A DNA stretch of 64,000 nt. It comes from Gymnogyps californianus. Taxonomy: Eukaryota; Chordata; Aves; Accipitriformes; Cathartidae. The notes under the pieces were generated by a model. The model was not told the origin of the DNA and did not search any database. It saw nothing but the letters and a program-made list of their open reading frames with translations. The stretch spans positions 5,332,001 through 5,396,000 of the forward strand of contig NC_059478.1 of the NCBI RefSeq assembly GCF_018139145.2, written 5' to 3'. Below, in pieces: positions 1-14,400 of this stretch. A program made the translations under genes and the position numbers. The first letter of the stretch is position 1, and the number at the start of each line of letters is the position of its first letter.

Positions 1-3000
1 TGAAGACTTTTCAGACGTTAGGCAGAAAAATGGAATGAGGAGCGTTCTGGTGCTTTTGTATGGGGTTTTGTTTTTAAGTAGGTCAAATCAGCGAATTGGT
101 GTATAATAGCTGGTTCCAGGTTCTTCTGAAAACATTTTGAAGATGCCAGAAGGAAGCAGAGTGGGTCTTTTTAAATAGCATGGGGAGTACTGGAGGGCTT
201 CTTTTACATTATATTTGAATCCCTTGAGGTGGTCCTTTACTAAGTCATTTGTTTTAAGTGGTTAAAATGAGAAAGCTAAGTTTAGCCTATATGCCTGAAT
301 GACCTGGATAATATGCAAAAAAAATGCACATCGTTGTAGTAGATTTTAGTGTCCTGTGAACTCTCCCTTCGACAAGGGAAATAAACTCATCTGTCTGAGA
401 CATCAGCGGTGGTTGGAACTCCTGTATTCTCTTTTCCCAAAAGTCAGTTGAGGCAAAAAAAACGACCCAAAAGAAGCCCCTAATCACTCATGTATACTCA
501 GGCTTCAAGAAACATTCAGGTTGAAAATAGCTAAAAGAGTACAGCAGCAACAGGCTGTGCAGTGATGGCAGGGTGACCGAGCATTTAAAACTCCTAGGTA
601 TGGGAAAGCATCACGTGAGAGCTTTGTGATTTTTTTTTTTTAATTATTATTTTTTATTTCTTTATTTTTCCTTTCTTCTTCTCTCTCACCATGAAAACCA
701 CCACACATGGGGAGGGTTGTTTTTTGAGACCACCGAGGCTGTGTTTCTGTAGTGGTAGGTTTAAGGGGAGGGGAATTCAGCAATCCTGCCATTGCTCTGA
801 GAAATTAAGTTTATGGCTGAGATTGTTCAGATCAGTGACAATGAATATATCAGTTTTCTTGAAGGAAAGCCAAACATGAAAGCTTCTAAAAGAAAGAGCC
901 TGCATGGTGTAATTCAAACTGCACGTGAAAGCCTGAAAGACGGTGTGTTTGTTTTTCAGTTGTTCAGCTTGAACTTGTTGTGGTCACTATCTCATCAGCT
1001 TGTCTGTTCCTGTGGCTCGTTCTTGTCTCCGCAGAAATGCTTCTCTACCTTTGCTCTTCCCATACCTCCCTCCTTGGCAGAAGAAAGCAAAGGGTCTTCC
1101 TCTCTTGAAACTGGTCTGTGACAGATGAATGTCAGCTGGTTGATGCCTTGTTGGCAAGGGTGGGTGGGGTAAAGCTGTCTGTGAACCTTTGGTAAGGGTG
1201 CTTTTGCCAAGATCCGTGCGCTGCTTGTGGTACACGTATGTTTAGCTTTGACCACAAGTACACTGGTACATTTTTTGTGCACACAAAAAATGTGCAGGAA
1301 CTGAGCAGCATTTGTTTTTAAATTGTTTTGGTTTGGTTTTTTTTCACAGCTGCCTTGAACCAAGGTCCTCTTTAAGTTCAGGATGCCTTTTCCTTTCGTC
1401 TTCTTCCTGCACTGCTGCAAAGAATAAAGAATTAAGAGGGAACAGCCCAGTCTGGATGCTTGGTGCTGAAGAGGCTGTAAGATGGAGATTAGGGGTTGGT
1501 GAGAGCAAGCATTACAGAGAAAAGAACAGGGGGAAGGGTATAGAGCTGGGTAAGAAAAGGACCATGCATAAATTAAGAGGAAAAACTGCAGATTTTTTTC
1601 TCCCACGAATAATTAACTTTTCTGCTATTCTCTATTTTCCACTTCCTAAACCTCTCACGAAAGCCTCTCCTTGCTGTGGGGAGAAGTGTCACTTGAGAAT
1701 CTTCTCAGAACTTGGCAGCTATGTAATAGGGGCATGTAATCTTTTATAATCCTCTCTACAAGTTTGTAATAACCATTTCTGTTTTGAGATTCCAAAGCGT
1801 TTTGTAGGCCAAGTGGGAATTTAACTGTGAGAGAAAAATGTACTTAATATTCAGGAGCAAAGATGAGTGGTCCTGGGCAGGGAACAAGAACTGAATAAGA
1901 AGGAAGAAAAACCTGCTTAGTATTATAGGAAGGGTCACAGCGATGGCTTTGAGCAACTGCGGGTTATTTGCAATCCTAGGTATCCTGGGAACCAAATTGT
2001 TTTTTACACAGATAGCAGCTTCTGTTGTGGTGATGTCATGAGATTTACAAGGCTGCACAATGAGCTGCTTGTTTGCAGGCGCGCACGGGAGGCTGGGCTA
2101 AGCATGAAGCGCACCTGCATGTTTTGTAAGGTCCCCACCTTGATTGGGTTGTGTTTTCTAGTTCCACTTGTTGAGCTATGAAGTGCACAGATGATTGCGT
2201 GATTTGAGGTTGCTGGCACCGATCCATTCAAGAAGGTGCTGATGTCTCCCGATAGACACATCTTTCACGCTGTCTCTCATGAACCTGGCTGGGTATAGAC
2301 CATGAGAACAGGAAAGGAGAGAGAGGTGCAGCCGAGGGAAGCGAGGATCAATTACCCTTTGTAAGTTTAGCAATCGGCTATGCGGCACATAAGAAGCTTA
2401 GAGGAGCTCAGCAATGTTCAAGCTAATTGGCAGCTTTAAATTGCTATTAAGAGCTCCCACACCTTTTGCTCAAAGAAGCTGCATGGTGACAGCGAGCTGG
2501 TGCAACTTACTGCTTTCTAATCAGAATTACCCTGCCAGGCCGATTTTAGCTTTATGCCTAATTTTTGCTTCTGCCGCTAGCTCCTTAGCTCTCATTTTTT
2601 AGGACTTTGCAAGAAAGCTCGAGACTGTTGGCACACTCAGCATCTGCTCGCTAAACTACTCGTAAGATTTTAAGACTTGCGGTTTCTTTTTTGGAACGGC
2701 TCCATGATTTTCCCTTTTGAAAAGAAAATCTCAGTGAAACTGCTCGCATGGTTGTGGCCTAACTGAATTTGGGCACTCGGGTACCGGGGAACACTGAACG
2801 CTTTTAGCAAATACTAGGGGCTGAGGGTGGTAAATGTGTTAGCACAGGTCTTGGGAAGGGTTTGGTTTTTGAATTGCATGTGTTACGGGGAAATGAGAAG
2901 GGAAATCTTGGCTGATCTCTACCGTAGTCTCAGCCTTGGTGTGAAAACTACCGAGCTTTTGATAGGCAAAGTGGCGACGTTGCAAGTGTAGGGCAGATGT

Positions 3001-6000
3001 ACTGACTCAGGACCAAGTTAAATTGGCAGAGCCGTCTGGGAGCTCAGCTGGGGGAGTGAGCTTGCTGTACCTTGCTCACTGCCGGCCGTCTCTTGTACAA
3101 ACAAGTCAAATCTCTCCTAGGGAAGGAATGAAGGGGTGGGAATGATGTCAGCAACTGAGAGGAGAGGCAGCAAGAGCTCATCCTTCTGGGAGATGCCAGG
3201 CTCGTTGAACAGTGGCATTCTGTATTTTGTCTCCTGCTGGTTGCAAAGGAGACAGCCCTTAGCTGGCTATTAGGTATTCACTCATCTGATGGCTTAGCCC
3301 TTCCTACGTAAAAATTGCTCCTTACGTGGTTTTTTTTTAATGCAGAAGATCTGTAGGAAATTTAAGAATCTGGCTGGTAGCTCTGGTAGTGGACAAAATG
3401 TTGATGCTCACTCTTTGAGCTTTAAAGGTTAATCTTGTTTTCTCTGTGTTGAGGTGAGACTGCTTCACGTGAGAAATTCAGAGCAGAAAGGCGACCCTTC
3501 TCCCGCTCCATCACAGATCTCATCAAAGCTTTCCAGCAGCTGGTGGAAAAAAGCTGTGCCCTTATCCGTTTGCAGAAGAGATGCACAGTCCTCATTCAGA
3601 GGAGGGAAAACCTCAAAACCTTACCCATAAGCAGTGAGCAGCAGATACCTTCAGACTTATCGTCTCTAAATTTTAAGAGATTCCTTCACCCAGAGTCGGC
3701 ATACTGATGGTAGGGAAATGGAAGCACACGCAATAAGTGTAAAAATTGCCACGGTGATATTTCTGTGAGGGTACAGGGCATGAAAACTGCACCTGACCAA
3801 AAAGTTTTCACGTGAATCTGTCTGTGGCTTATGAGGTTCTCCACTGGGATAACGGAAAACCAGTTTTTAGGCTGTGCCTGGTTGCTGCCACTCAATAAAG
3901 GAGTAGTGGAAAGTTAATAGGTTAGATTGGCAAGATTGGCCTATACTAGAAAAATTAAAGATCCTGTGAAGAATTTGTGTTGCAGTGCCAAATGCGTTGG
4001 AATCTGAGAAAGTCATGGCTCTGGTCATGGCTTCTGCCAGCTTCTAAATACCATTTTCACCTACTTAAACCTTTTATGGCTTTATTCTGTGCAGAATGGA
4101 TTTTCCAGGTAGTGTTTTGGCTGTAACCAGTTGGCGTGACAGCTTTTGAGATCTCTGAAATCTGATGGTTTGACTGAGCTTTCTTTACCTCCTACCCACG
4201 ATATTAGGTTTCCATACAAGAATTTGGTTATCGTTGCATGCAGCTGCCGGAAGAGAGCAACTGGATTCAGCTGAATTGAGAGCTAATCGTTGCACGTGTA
4301 ATGAAGTTTGTTGAGTGCGGCTATTAAATATAACAGAAAGAATTCACACTAGATACTTACCTCTGTAATAACATCCTACATAAATAGCGTGCCTCTCATC
4401 CCAAAGGATCTGCTCATGCTTTCTACACTTAAAATAACACCTACTTCACCAGAGAGATCTGTTGCTGACCATGAAAATGTAGGTACCTCTTAACTGAAAT
4501 GGAGCCATGCCACAGAGTGATTTAGAGGGGCAAGTGAGCAATGCCATATCTCGCAGTAGCTACAAGTAGCTTCCTAGAAACCCTACAGGCATTGCCCATG
4601 TTGTGATTTGAAATAAAATGGCAGGATTAATGGTTTTATTTCTATAACGTGTACTGGTCATATCTCTAAGTGTGTTGTGATTCAGAGAAGAATTAATCAA
4701 CCCTAAAAGCGTCATGTTTTCTCTGTAGCATGTGAGTCTCTGCATTACCACACACGGTATGGGCTGAATTTTCCTTATCATATTATACGATTAGTCATGA
4801 GTGTTGTATGTTCTGTGTTGGACATTGTGGTGGTTGTCCATACAAACTTGGAGGATGAGTGTCCCCTCGTTCTCCCAAGTGAATTTGTGCATCATGATAG
4901 GTTTTCTTTGAACTGTTGTTTCTGATAGTGTCTGTCTGCAGTCCTGCTTGGATCAGAAACCATTGCATATGGCTGGGAGTTGGTTTGAGAAATAAGAAAT
5001 GTAAACAAAAGCTATATATATCAGCATGAGAGAAAGTGGAAGTCGTCTTGATTGTGCTTTTCCTAGCAGACCCTCAGTAACTGACCTCTGTCGTCATCTG
5101 CTCTGTGTAAATGTTGAGAGATTGTCCCTCTTAGCTGAGCCAGGGTTGCTCCGACGCCTGTGTCTGCTCTCAGGGCAGCGGCACTTGAATTCTCTTCTGT
5201 TTTAAATCCAGAGCCTGTAGATCTTCATCTGAGCGTCACACAGCTGTCCGAAATAGTTGCATATACACACATAGCTGTATGTCGCATAACTGTGCTATTG
5301 CTGTTTATTTTCACTCGCATTAGTGACTTCTTTTGCGGAAATCCTGCCTTATTACAAGATGCAGGTTTAAGGGAACGAAACGTGTTGAGACATAGTGTAT
5401 TTCCCTTTCTGCCATATCTTTCCCTTGAATCATGAGCTTCATCAGCTTTTAGAGGCGGTGTAAGATTAGTGAAGGACTTTTAATTGCTATTTGTCTTTGA
5501 AGCTTCATGTCAATAGTAAGACTTGTTTCAGCTTCTATTCAGCTGCTTGATAAAGGTTCAAACTGATGATTATTCAAACTGGACTGCATGCTCGTGCATA
5601 GCTGGGTAGGCTGGGGTACTGACAAGCTCTCAGATGGCAGCACTTACCTAAAGTTCTCTGAGTTCTGTCTCTATGGTAAGTACATAAAACACCATGGAAA
5701 CATTGACATTGGGCAAGTAGACCTGTTGTCAAAAGGTGTTAGGGCTCCTACTAATCTCTCTTCAGGGGGAAAAAAATCCTCTCTGCATACAAATTTGGCC
5801 ACTACATTAGTTACTCAGCTGCTTGGCAGCTCCTTATTGGAAATACTAGGAATAGAATACGGACCCTAATAAAGTCGATGAAAATTTGGCAAGTACTTCA
5901 GTAAGCCCTTGATTTCACCATAGGAAGAGTGTGGTTCAAAAAAGGAGCTTTGAAACATGCCAGGGTTGCTCCTGTCATCACTGGGATGGAGGTTTATTTC

Positions 6001-9000
6001 TGTGTTTTTATTGATGGTAGGTAGAGAGTGCTTTTTGGCAAAAAGGCTGAAGGCATGAATTTACCTTTAATGTAGTTTTGTTGGCCTGATTTCTGCTAAT
6101 TCTGTCCTTTTTGCTAGCTCTGAAGAGGAGAGAAGATGCTGCTCTTCTGGTTGTAGAAGAGCTGTTGGGGACTAAATGACACTGGAATGCCCATCATCTC
6201 TTGGAAATAATTTTCTGATTCTGCCCATTGCCTGCTTTTTGGAAAGTATTCTCCACTTGCGAATGCATTTGGAATTTAAAAAAAAGAATTTTTGCATACT
6301 TGCAATGGAAGATTCAGAAATGTTCCCATCTGATAGCACTAGTACTACTCCCTAAATATTACTAAACTGCCGTCAGTTTTCATAAAATGTCTTACCATTT
6401 CTGTGGGGATCAGCTTGGCACTGGCTGCCTCTTTCCTTGTTCCCTCGCCCTGCACCAGTCAACACTTTTTTTGTTGTTGTTACGTGGTTATGGCACAACT
6501 GTTCCTTTCCCCCCCCCCCCTTTTTTTTAAATAAGCTCTGTACTTAAAGAATAATAAGGTACAAGTTGTCATTTGGCTGAGAGAAAGGGAGCTTTGTGGA
6601 TATTTATAACATGCCTAATGGCATTTCAGAGCCCTGAGGAAAAACAACGCAGTTTCCAATCTTCAGCTGTGTCAGATGTGGCAGGCGGGCAGTGATGCTC
6701 TTCTCAGTTCAGCAGGGGAGGATGTACCAAGAAGGGGATTTTTTCCAAGCTGTTACTTAACTGATATTAGCATTTGAAGGCACACAAGGCATGACCTTTA
6801 ATCCTGTGTGTAGACTAACTGATCTGCTTGCTTGAATGCCTCATTGTAATGATGCAAAATGGAAAGGATTGCATCAGACCAGAGAAAGAAATCTTCTGTC
6901 ACCAGAACTTGCATATTTAGGTGTGCGGCTGCATGAGCCCATCCCACACATAACATCTGCAAACTCAGAGCTTTCAGATGCACCTCCCTGATCTCTCCTC
7001 CAACTCCTGTCTGTAATTGCATTCATCAGTGAGTTACCCTCCAAAGCACAAGCCTTCCTGTATGAGCTGATAGATAGTAGCCCCAAAGTGAGAAAGGACA
7101 GCCCTGACTTTTGGTCTTTCCCAAAAGTGTAAGAGGTCCTAGTTACACATAGACTTTTTGCCATTCACTTCCATAGCGATTCAAACAGTGGTAGTAAATT
7201 AGTTTTATGGGGCATTAGTGGAAGAGGTCGGTGGGTTTTATTACATTCACGTGAGAAGTTGGAGCCAAGAATGTAAAATGAAAACTGAAGATGAAGAGTA
7301 CCGGAAAGCAGAACAGGGTTTGTGAAGCGACCAAGTGTATATGTGATACTGTGTAAAGTCCCAAAGAGTCTTCAGTCTAAACTGGTAACATACTTCAGAA
7401 TAAGTTTTGAAGTTACAGCTATTGTGAGAGGCTCCGAAGAGGTCAACTATGCAGGAAGGCTAGCTGAGAAATAATTAAATAGGTGGGACAAATGCACCAA
7501 AGCTACGCTGCGATTTTTGTTGCAGCGAGTTTTCTTGTAACATGTGTTCAGCATCCATCTAGTTTGTGAGATGGGCTTGCAGCATCAGCCTCCGGGAGAG
7601 GACTGAAGTTATGGGATCAGATACATCGGAAAACCAGCTTGCAACCTCTCCTCTTTGTTGAAGAGAGCGCTTGGTCAGCCTGCAGGGGTGGTGGGGCTGT
7701 GTCCCGACGTGTTCAAAAGGATACCAATACAAACACAAAATATTAATGCTGTGGTGTTCTCTAGTGGTGATTGACAGCTCCAGACACTGAGATGGCACGT
7801 TACTCTGCCAGCAGCCTGTGGAAAGCTGTTCTGACATAGCCAACCCACTTGGCAGCAGAGCCGTGGCTGGCCTGCAGCGCCTGATGACTCAGTTAAGTCC
7901 TGGAGTTGTTATTGCAGTGGAAGAAGTCGTTCTGTTCTTTAATTCCTTTGTGCAGCCCATAGATCAGTTGGATGGTATCCTGCCAAGGCCTGTAGTTAGT
8001 AGAAATTATAATGCAAAACTCTTTTGGGGCTGGGTGAGTCGCAACTGTAGATTCTGGACCATTAGCTCCAATGCAGAAGGGTTTTCTTTTGCCATGAGAA
8101 AGTCTACCAGCAGTTCAAAATATAGTTTACTTGGTTATCGCTCAGTGTAGCAGCTGGAGGCACTCTCTCGCTGCTAGCCCACCCACATGAGCAGGACGGG
8201 GCACGCCTTCATCCTTTTTTTCCCTTGGTGATTTATCATGTGCTTTCATTACCCAAGAGACTAGATCCCTAGAGCTCTGGTCTTCACATTTCTGTTGCAC
8301 ACTCATCCTTCTCACTCATCTTCCCTCTGTCAGCCCGTTGCTTATAGGTTTGTCTTGCTTAGGCACGGTAGGGTTCATATGCTGCTGTTTGGGAAACCAA
8401 GGTCTAAGCAGGGGCAACAGTGGTTTTATTTTGCATCTGGTTAGGTTTTTGGTTGGATGCCATGATAAATGTGAGTTGAAGTTGTGCCAAAAATCTGCCT
8501 GGGGGTTAATGTCTGTAAGATGGACAAATACGTAATTTGTGAGAGAGTCTCTTGTGCTCTAGGAGTTTGCACAAATGCACTTTTGCTTCACAGAGACTGT
8601 GGTGCGTTCCCTTAATTATGCTTATGCCTAAGTAGAGTTTTGGGCAATTTCGAGAGACACAGCATTGTTTGTCACTATTGGAAACCGAGCTTTGTTAGGA
8701 GAGGTAATGGTGTGGAGCCTGATTCTGAATCTCAGCTTCTTCCCTGAATTATCTCACCTGAAATTACGGGAGCAAAGGTGCATTTCTTTATTATTCAGAG
8801 CAGTAGGAGCCATGCAGTCCTCTTCTGTTTCTTGCTTAAAGGTATCAGATTGCCTGTTTCAAGCATTCTTCTGAATGATCACAAAAATCCTAATGCATCA
8901 TGAAGTTGAACTAGGTACTGAAAGCAGTCTTTCAAGTTAATTCTCCGCCTTTAGAAGTTGACACATTCCTTTCAATGCAGAGGCGAAGTTGCTATTATAT

Positions 9001-10633
9001 GCAGGAAAAGAGCATGAAGATGTTGCAGCTTTTTTAATAATTAGGTGGGATTTGGCATACACAGGGTCTGCAAGGAGTGAAGTCAGTTGGAGGGGTTCAT
9101 TACTCAACGTTCAATGCTTGTGTTTGGACTTGCACTTTTCCTTGCAGCTGGGAATGTGCTGGGTGTTTGAGGATTCGCTGGCCTCTAGTGGTGAAGCTGG
9201 GTAGAAGCTACAAGAAGCATCTGTGCTTAGCTCTGTGCAAGCACTGGGTTAGTATGTATACTAAAAGGAAGCTAACATTACAAAACACTTTGGTTTTGAA
9301 CACTCATTTTGCCTAATGGGCTCCTGAAATAGTTGGGGGTGGTTCTGGACTCCTATGCAGCAAGCCCCTGATAATATCGTGATTTTTGCAGTGTCTGTTT
9401 CAAGCCCCTTAGAGGTAGTTGAGGGACTTCAGGAATCTACAGTATATACATTGAGAATGGCTGATTTTTAGATCAATGCAGGTAAAGTTGTATAAAGCTA
9501 GAGTGCAAGATAAAACCGAAACTTCATGTTACAATGCAACCAGAACTTAATCACAAAACTTCAGAAAGAGATGATTTGAAACTTTTTTCTAAATTTACAT
9601 AAATGATGCTACCCATGGCTCTGTTGCATACATGCTTTTTTCTATTATTCATATAGCATTTATGTCTCCTCTAAGGAGGTTTTTATAAGTTGACTGCACA
9701 CTTGAATTCCTAGGGTGGCCTTCTTTGCACCCAGTCTTCTCGTAGCACTGACAGCATACCTTGCTGCTCCACAGCTTTCTCTGATTTTGAGCTTGGCTGC
9801 TTGGCAGTGACGTCTGTCTGTCTGCTGTGCTTGTTCGTGTGCTTTCCTTTCCTAGTCTTGGAGAAAACTTCTTAGTAGTGAGAGGCACAATGTGATATGT
9901 GGCTCAAGCCTGAGAGACTGAAGGGAAATTGATTTTAAAATAAATTTTAAAAGATCAGCACTGGGAGCCAAACAAGTTGGATTTTGTTTTGGTTTGGTTT
10001 TGGGGTTTTCTTTGGGTTTTTTGTTTGAGTTTTTGTCACTATAGTGGCTGTGGCTAAATGAAAATGCTGGAAGACTCCTATCTGTCACAACTTAATCAAA
10101 TAGCTTCCCTACCAAAAGATGCTAGTAAGCCCTTCTTAATTAAATGCCCATCCCTTTGAATTTTTCTCTTCCTTCTTCAAGCCTGCCTTCCTTGATCCGC
10201 ATCTTCCTTCCTATGTCTCTCTATCCTTAGTCTCAAATAATCTGGTTTATTAAGATTTAGAGTACATTCAGGGCCCTACCCATTTACCCATGTTTTTGAG
10301 ATGGGATTAGAGGGAAGATGAAGTTTGCGTGAGAGCTCTTGGTCTTTTCTTTTGAATATATTTCAGTCTTTGACAAAGACATTTATATTCGTCTCAGGTA
10401 TTGCCATTTTTGTAAGTCATGCTATAGATAAATAAGTATTCATAGTGTACCTTACGTAGTGTTCCCCATGGGTGCCTCCCAAGATTAGCATTTTGCCTTT
10501 TAATATGCTGAAACAGGCACTGCTAAGTGCAGATTGCAGTTTCGGTTCGCATCTAGCTGCAGAACCACAAAAGCAAAGAAGGTGGTTAATGACACATGCT
10601 AATGAGTCTGGCGTTGCGGTTTTCTGTTCGCAG
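1..10633 (+). other. RASAL2: RASAL2 intron, 5' part (partial)
   Basis: This is intronic sequence upstream of the first visible exon; the preceding exon is outside the window. No coding exon, RNA gene or clear transposon was recognised. Contents noted are a C12-T8 homopolymer junction at 6509, a GTTTT-rich low-complexity patch near 9.98-10.04 kb, and a non-repetitive block at about 2.4-2.6 kb rich in homeodomain-like TAAT cores. The open frames here are short or lack splice and homology support. The longest (minus strand, 995-1606) shows no recognisable domain. Confidence 0.85.
6509..6528. repeat. C12-T8 homopolymer junction
   Basis: Twelve C are followed by eight T. This is one of an unusual series of C or G runs in the window. 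Confidence 0.9.
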
Positions 10634-10761
10634 ATGTGAAAGGACCACCTACACACAGACTGTCCTGCGGCCAGTCCCCCTACACTGAAACGACGACATG
10701 GGAGAGGAAATACTGCATCCTGACGGACAGCCAGCTGGTGCTGCTCAACAGGGAGAAAGAG
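10634..10761 (+). CDS. RASAL2: RASAL2 internal coding exon: first half of the split PH domain
   Basis: This is a 128-bp internal exon. It starts after a TTTTCTGTTCGCAG acceptor and ends at the GAG|GTGAGA donor. It enters in phase 1, so the first two bases AT complete a codon begun upstream (Asp if that base is G), and it leaves in phase 0. The 42 full codons begin VKGPPTHRLSCG and include TTWERKYCILTDSQLVLLN, which has the Trp-x-x-Lys-x-Cys-x-Leu pattern of early PH-domain strands. I recognise this as the N-terminal region of the long isoform of RASAL2, a Ras GTPase-activating protein that speeds GTP hydrolysis on Ras at membranes. In this family the PH domain is interrupted by a Ser-rich insertion, and that insertion is carried by the next two exons. 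A possible branch point (GCTAATG) lies about 35 bases before the acceptor. An apparent start codon inside the exon belongs to another frame. The identification rests on remembered family sequence; the splice sites are read directly. Confidence 0.93.
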
Positions 10762-11378
10762 GTGAGAGAAGCTCGTGTTGACCACTCAGGATTTACCTTT
10801 TGGCCTTTATTGGTAAAATGAGAAGGCAGATTTTTTTTCATCTCCCCTTTATTTTGTTCACAAGTCTAGTGAAATGTGTGAAAGGGGGGAAAAGGGGAGC
10901 TAACCTATTTTGCGTGTGGATGGCACGGCGTGCACAGTTATAATCCAGCTCGCCCAGATGCCGGTTGCATGGAAGAGGTGACAGCAAACTGTGTGCATCC
11001 AAAACTCCCTCCTGGAGTTTTAACAGCCTGCATTTAAGTGTGCCACTACATCTTCCTATGTTATTGCTGCTTTTAATGGTAGTTAAAGCCACCAAAGCTA
11101 TGTAAACCTACCTCCTCACGTCAGCGCAGACATAAAGTTAGGGAAAAGTGCAGTAAAGGTAGGGAGAAAGGGGTTTGTTTGTGTCTGTATTGGAGTGCTG
11201 GGCAGAGAAGGTGTGTGCAACCTTCACACTGTACAGTCATCCTTGCTGCAGTCACAAGGTAAATTGTTTGAGACAGAGGTTTGCCCTCTCTTGCTAAATG
11301 CAGCAAGGAGGATTGAGTGCCCCTTGGCATGGATACTCAAAGCTATTGTAAACATCTTTGCTTTAATTATAAAATTAC

Positions 11379-11405
11379 TGTGTGTGTGGTGTGTGTGTAT
11401 ATATA
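11379..11405. repeat. TG/TA microsatellite
   Basis: An interrupted TG tract passes into TATATA. Confidence 0.85.
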
Positions 11406-14400
11406 GCATGTAGTACTTGGCATTGTGTCTTGCTGTGAAGGTAATGTCAATATGGTTAAAGAATAGGCATGTTTTAGTTGATTGAACCACTGAGCAAACA
11501 AATGCTGATAATTCCTTTCTCCTAGACTACGCCATGATGTGTTTTTTCTTGCGATATTTGATGTCTACAGACTGTCACGAATATATGAGCTTTAGAAGCA
11601 TTTGATAATGCTCCAGAGTTTGTTTGTTTAATTATTCTGCTGTAGATTTACGCTGCGTAAAAATAAATATTTCTGGAGGAGCTACAAAATAGGAATGTTT
11701 TCAAATTACTGAGATAGATTTTTATTACATATAAATGCCCATGAGTTTGAGTCTAATACCATGGTTTCCTACATTTGGAGATGACCTGACTTCTTGTGTT
11801 TTTTCTTGATTCTTTTGAAGCTTCTGTGTATGGCTGTGTACAGGCTGAGAGTATGAGACCTGTTTCTGGTGTAGCACTAAATATTATTCATCTTCAGCCA
11901 TGATCAGGTTTATTTACAAGGGCTGAAATATTTCCTTGCATAGGGAGAGTAGGAGGAAATGGTTTAGAGAAGGACTTGAGTTATCAGAAGGGAACAACAT
12001 CAATGCTAATGCGTAGGAGAGGTGATCAAACGCAGGGAAAATGGAAGGCCCATATCATGATGTTTGTTTACTATGTAATTCTTTGTCTAGTCTGACAGGA
12101 CTGTCACCTAAGGAATTAAAGTATATACTGAAGAAACTTAAGGACACTGTACTGCACCAGCACAGCTGGGCTGAAAGGATGCATCTCATTAAAGAAATGT
12201 AATTGAAAACAACACTGTCTCATATCACAAATAATTATCTGAAGGTGGTAATCTTCAGGTGGCACTTACGGGTTCTTCATTTCTCCTACCACATACAGTT
12301 AAAAGCATTTTGCTGGGAGTAAGATGAGCCTTTTGCTTAGCTCCTGAGGACTAAATATGGGAAGTCTGATGTGTCACTGGTGTATTAAGTCATTATATAC
12401 TATGTTTAAATACACTCTGTTTTTTGTCAGAAGCTGGAGAAATTCAGTATCAGGCTATGCAGAGCCTGGGTTTTAAGTACAGCAGTAACCCCAAAAAATC
12501 GAGCAGTAGAGTAAGTCTTTGCAGCATGCTCTCAAAGGAGCCTGCCCGCACTATCACAATGAGAAATAACTTGTTTTGGGAAATGCTGCATGCAGATGGG
12601 CCAAGCAGACATGCCTTCGGTGCAGGTGTAACTCCACATGCTGATAATGTGATTTGTTTCAGAAGCTAGTAGCTGGAGTCAGATTTGCCATTCTGATTTT
12701 CAAGTAATTTGGGACTACTGTTAAGTGAAAGGAAAAAGGAAACTCCTTACAGAGTCATGAGTACTCTGTAGGAAAATAAAGGTTGTTTTAATCTAGTTTC
12801 TGAGTCTGTACACACAGCAGTGTACATACAATCCCTTATAGAAACACAAAACATATAGTAGAACTGCTAGTTGAGAGAGACACAGAGCTGATACTCTGGA
12901 TTTGCACCTTCTTCTGATTTTTCTGAAATAGAAGTATCCCTTATAACTTTCATGGGAAGGGGAGGTGACTTGGTTAAATTTTACTTGGCAAGTCATTCAG
13001 AGTTGAAAGAGGCTCTGTGAAATGTGATCTAGAAGTAAGAGTGAACAAAGGCCTAAGGCAGCAATGGGGAGAGATGCTTGGGAAGAGCATAATGACTGAA
13101 AAGTATGTAGGAGGGGAATCAAAAAAAGCCCATGGGTGGGACCACAGGTACAGGGAGCCTAAGCAAAAGACCAGGTGAATGAGGAAGAGGGAGGTTCCTT
13201 AAAGAAGAAAATTGAAGATTATGTTTAGAGTAAAATTATTGGAAAGGTGATGCTGGAGGAGGTTTTTTGTTAACCTGAAATGAGGTGAGGTAGGCAACAG
13301 GAACTGAAGATGGAGAAGTTCCTGCTCTCAACGTGGAAATTGCTGATAGGGTGAGTAGGTCAGAATTTCTTTGGACTGCTGAAGAGGATCTTAGAAACAA
13401 TGTGAGGGACAGAATGATACCCATCAGTAAGGGGGTGGGTGTGGGGGAAGAAGGAAGAGATGTTAACAGCAGCGTGCTCTTGCAGCCGAAAGGGAGCCCT
13501 TGCATCATCACAAGGCTGGTGTAATTTGAAAACTGTAAGTCTGAAGCATCTCATTTTATTCTCTCTGCATCTGCTTTGTTACTTCATGGAATAAAAATCC
13601 AAGAAGCTTAGCCCGTGTGAAATTGAAAGGGCACAGAAATGTTTGATGTTTATAATACTTTGTAAAATCTTTATGCAAGTATGTATGTCAAAGCCAAAAA
13701 GTAGGAAAACATACACAGAATGCAAACAGGTAAATGAAAGATGTCTTAATTGTTTCAGGTATAATGCTAAGTTTGGTTTCTTTCAGTTAATGCTGTTAAA
13801 ATACAGCATTATGAATTGCACAGATTTTTAAGACTGAGCGAACAGTACAGAAATAAACAGAGTAGTAAGAAAACTCTTTTTTTTATAACATCCCACCACT
13901 ATGAATTTATTGTCAAGGCAGTTTGGATAGAGTATGTGCAAGAGAGATTTCGCACTGTGCAAGCACAAGAGTAGGTTGGAAATAGAAATTTCGAGGTACA
14001 ATTTGATCCAAAAATATCTGTAATTACTTACACAAAAATAGTCTGATGGTATCACCTTGTGCAGTGTAGAAAAATATTAATTACTTGACACCTTGTCAAC
14101 TTTATAAAATGAAAATAGGTGAGACTGAAGAATGAAGATTATTAATGAAGGGAAAAGATTGATGCCCAAAAAGTAAGTAGAAAGAAAATGAATCCCTGTA
14201 GGGACATGAGAGACGACTTAGCAAATAAGGAGTCATGAGTGACAGGAGATGTGCAATTACTGCAACATATCATGGTGTGGTAATATCTTGCAGCATCTTC
14301 CAAGACTAGGCGAACAGGTCTAGATTGATTCACTTACAAATCAGGTATTTTTTCTGCGAGGAAGACAGTTTCCCACTGTCAGGAAGGTGTAGATATTTTC

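Noticed and set aside
995..1606. 203-codon open frame on the minus strand
   Set aside because: No domain, repeat or homology is recognisable and no promoter or splice context supports it. A frame of this size can arise by chance in 64 kb.
10636..10821. Open frame starting at an ATG inside the first RASAL2 exon
   Set aside because: It runs through the GTGAGA donor into the intron. The recognised protein continues instead by splicing to 19840.
12424..12669. 81-codon open frame on the + strand
   Set aside because: It is not similar to any RASAL2 segment, and no splice phase or domain supports an extra exon.
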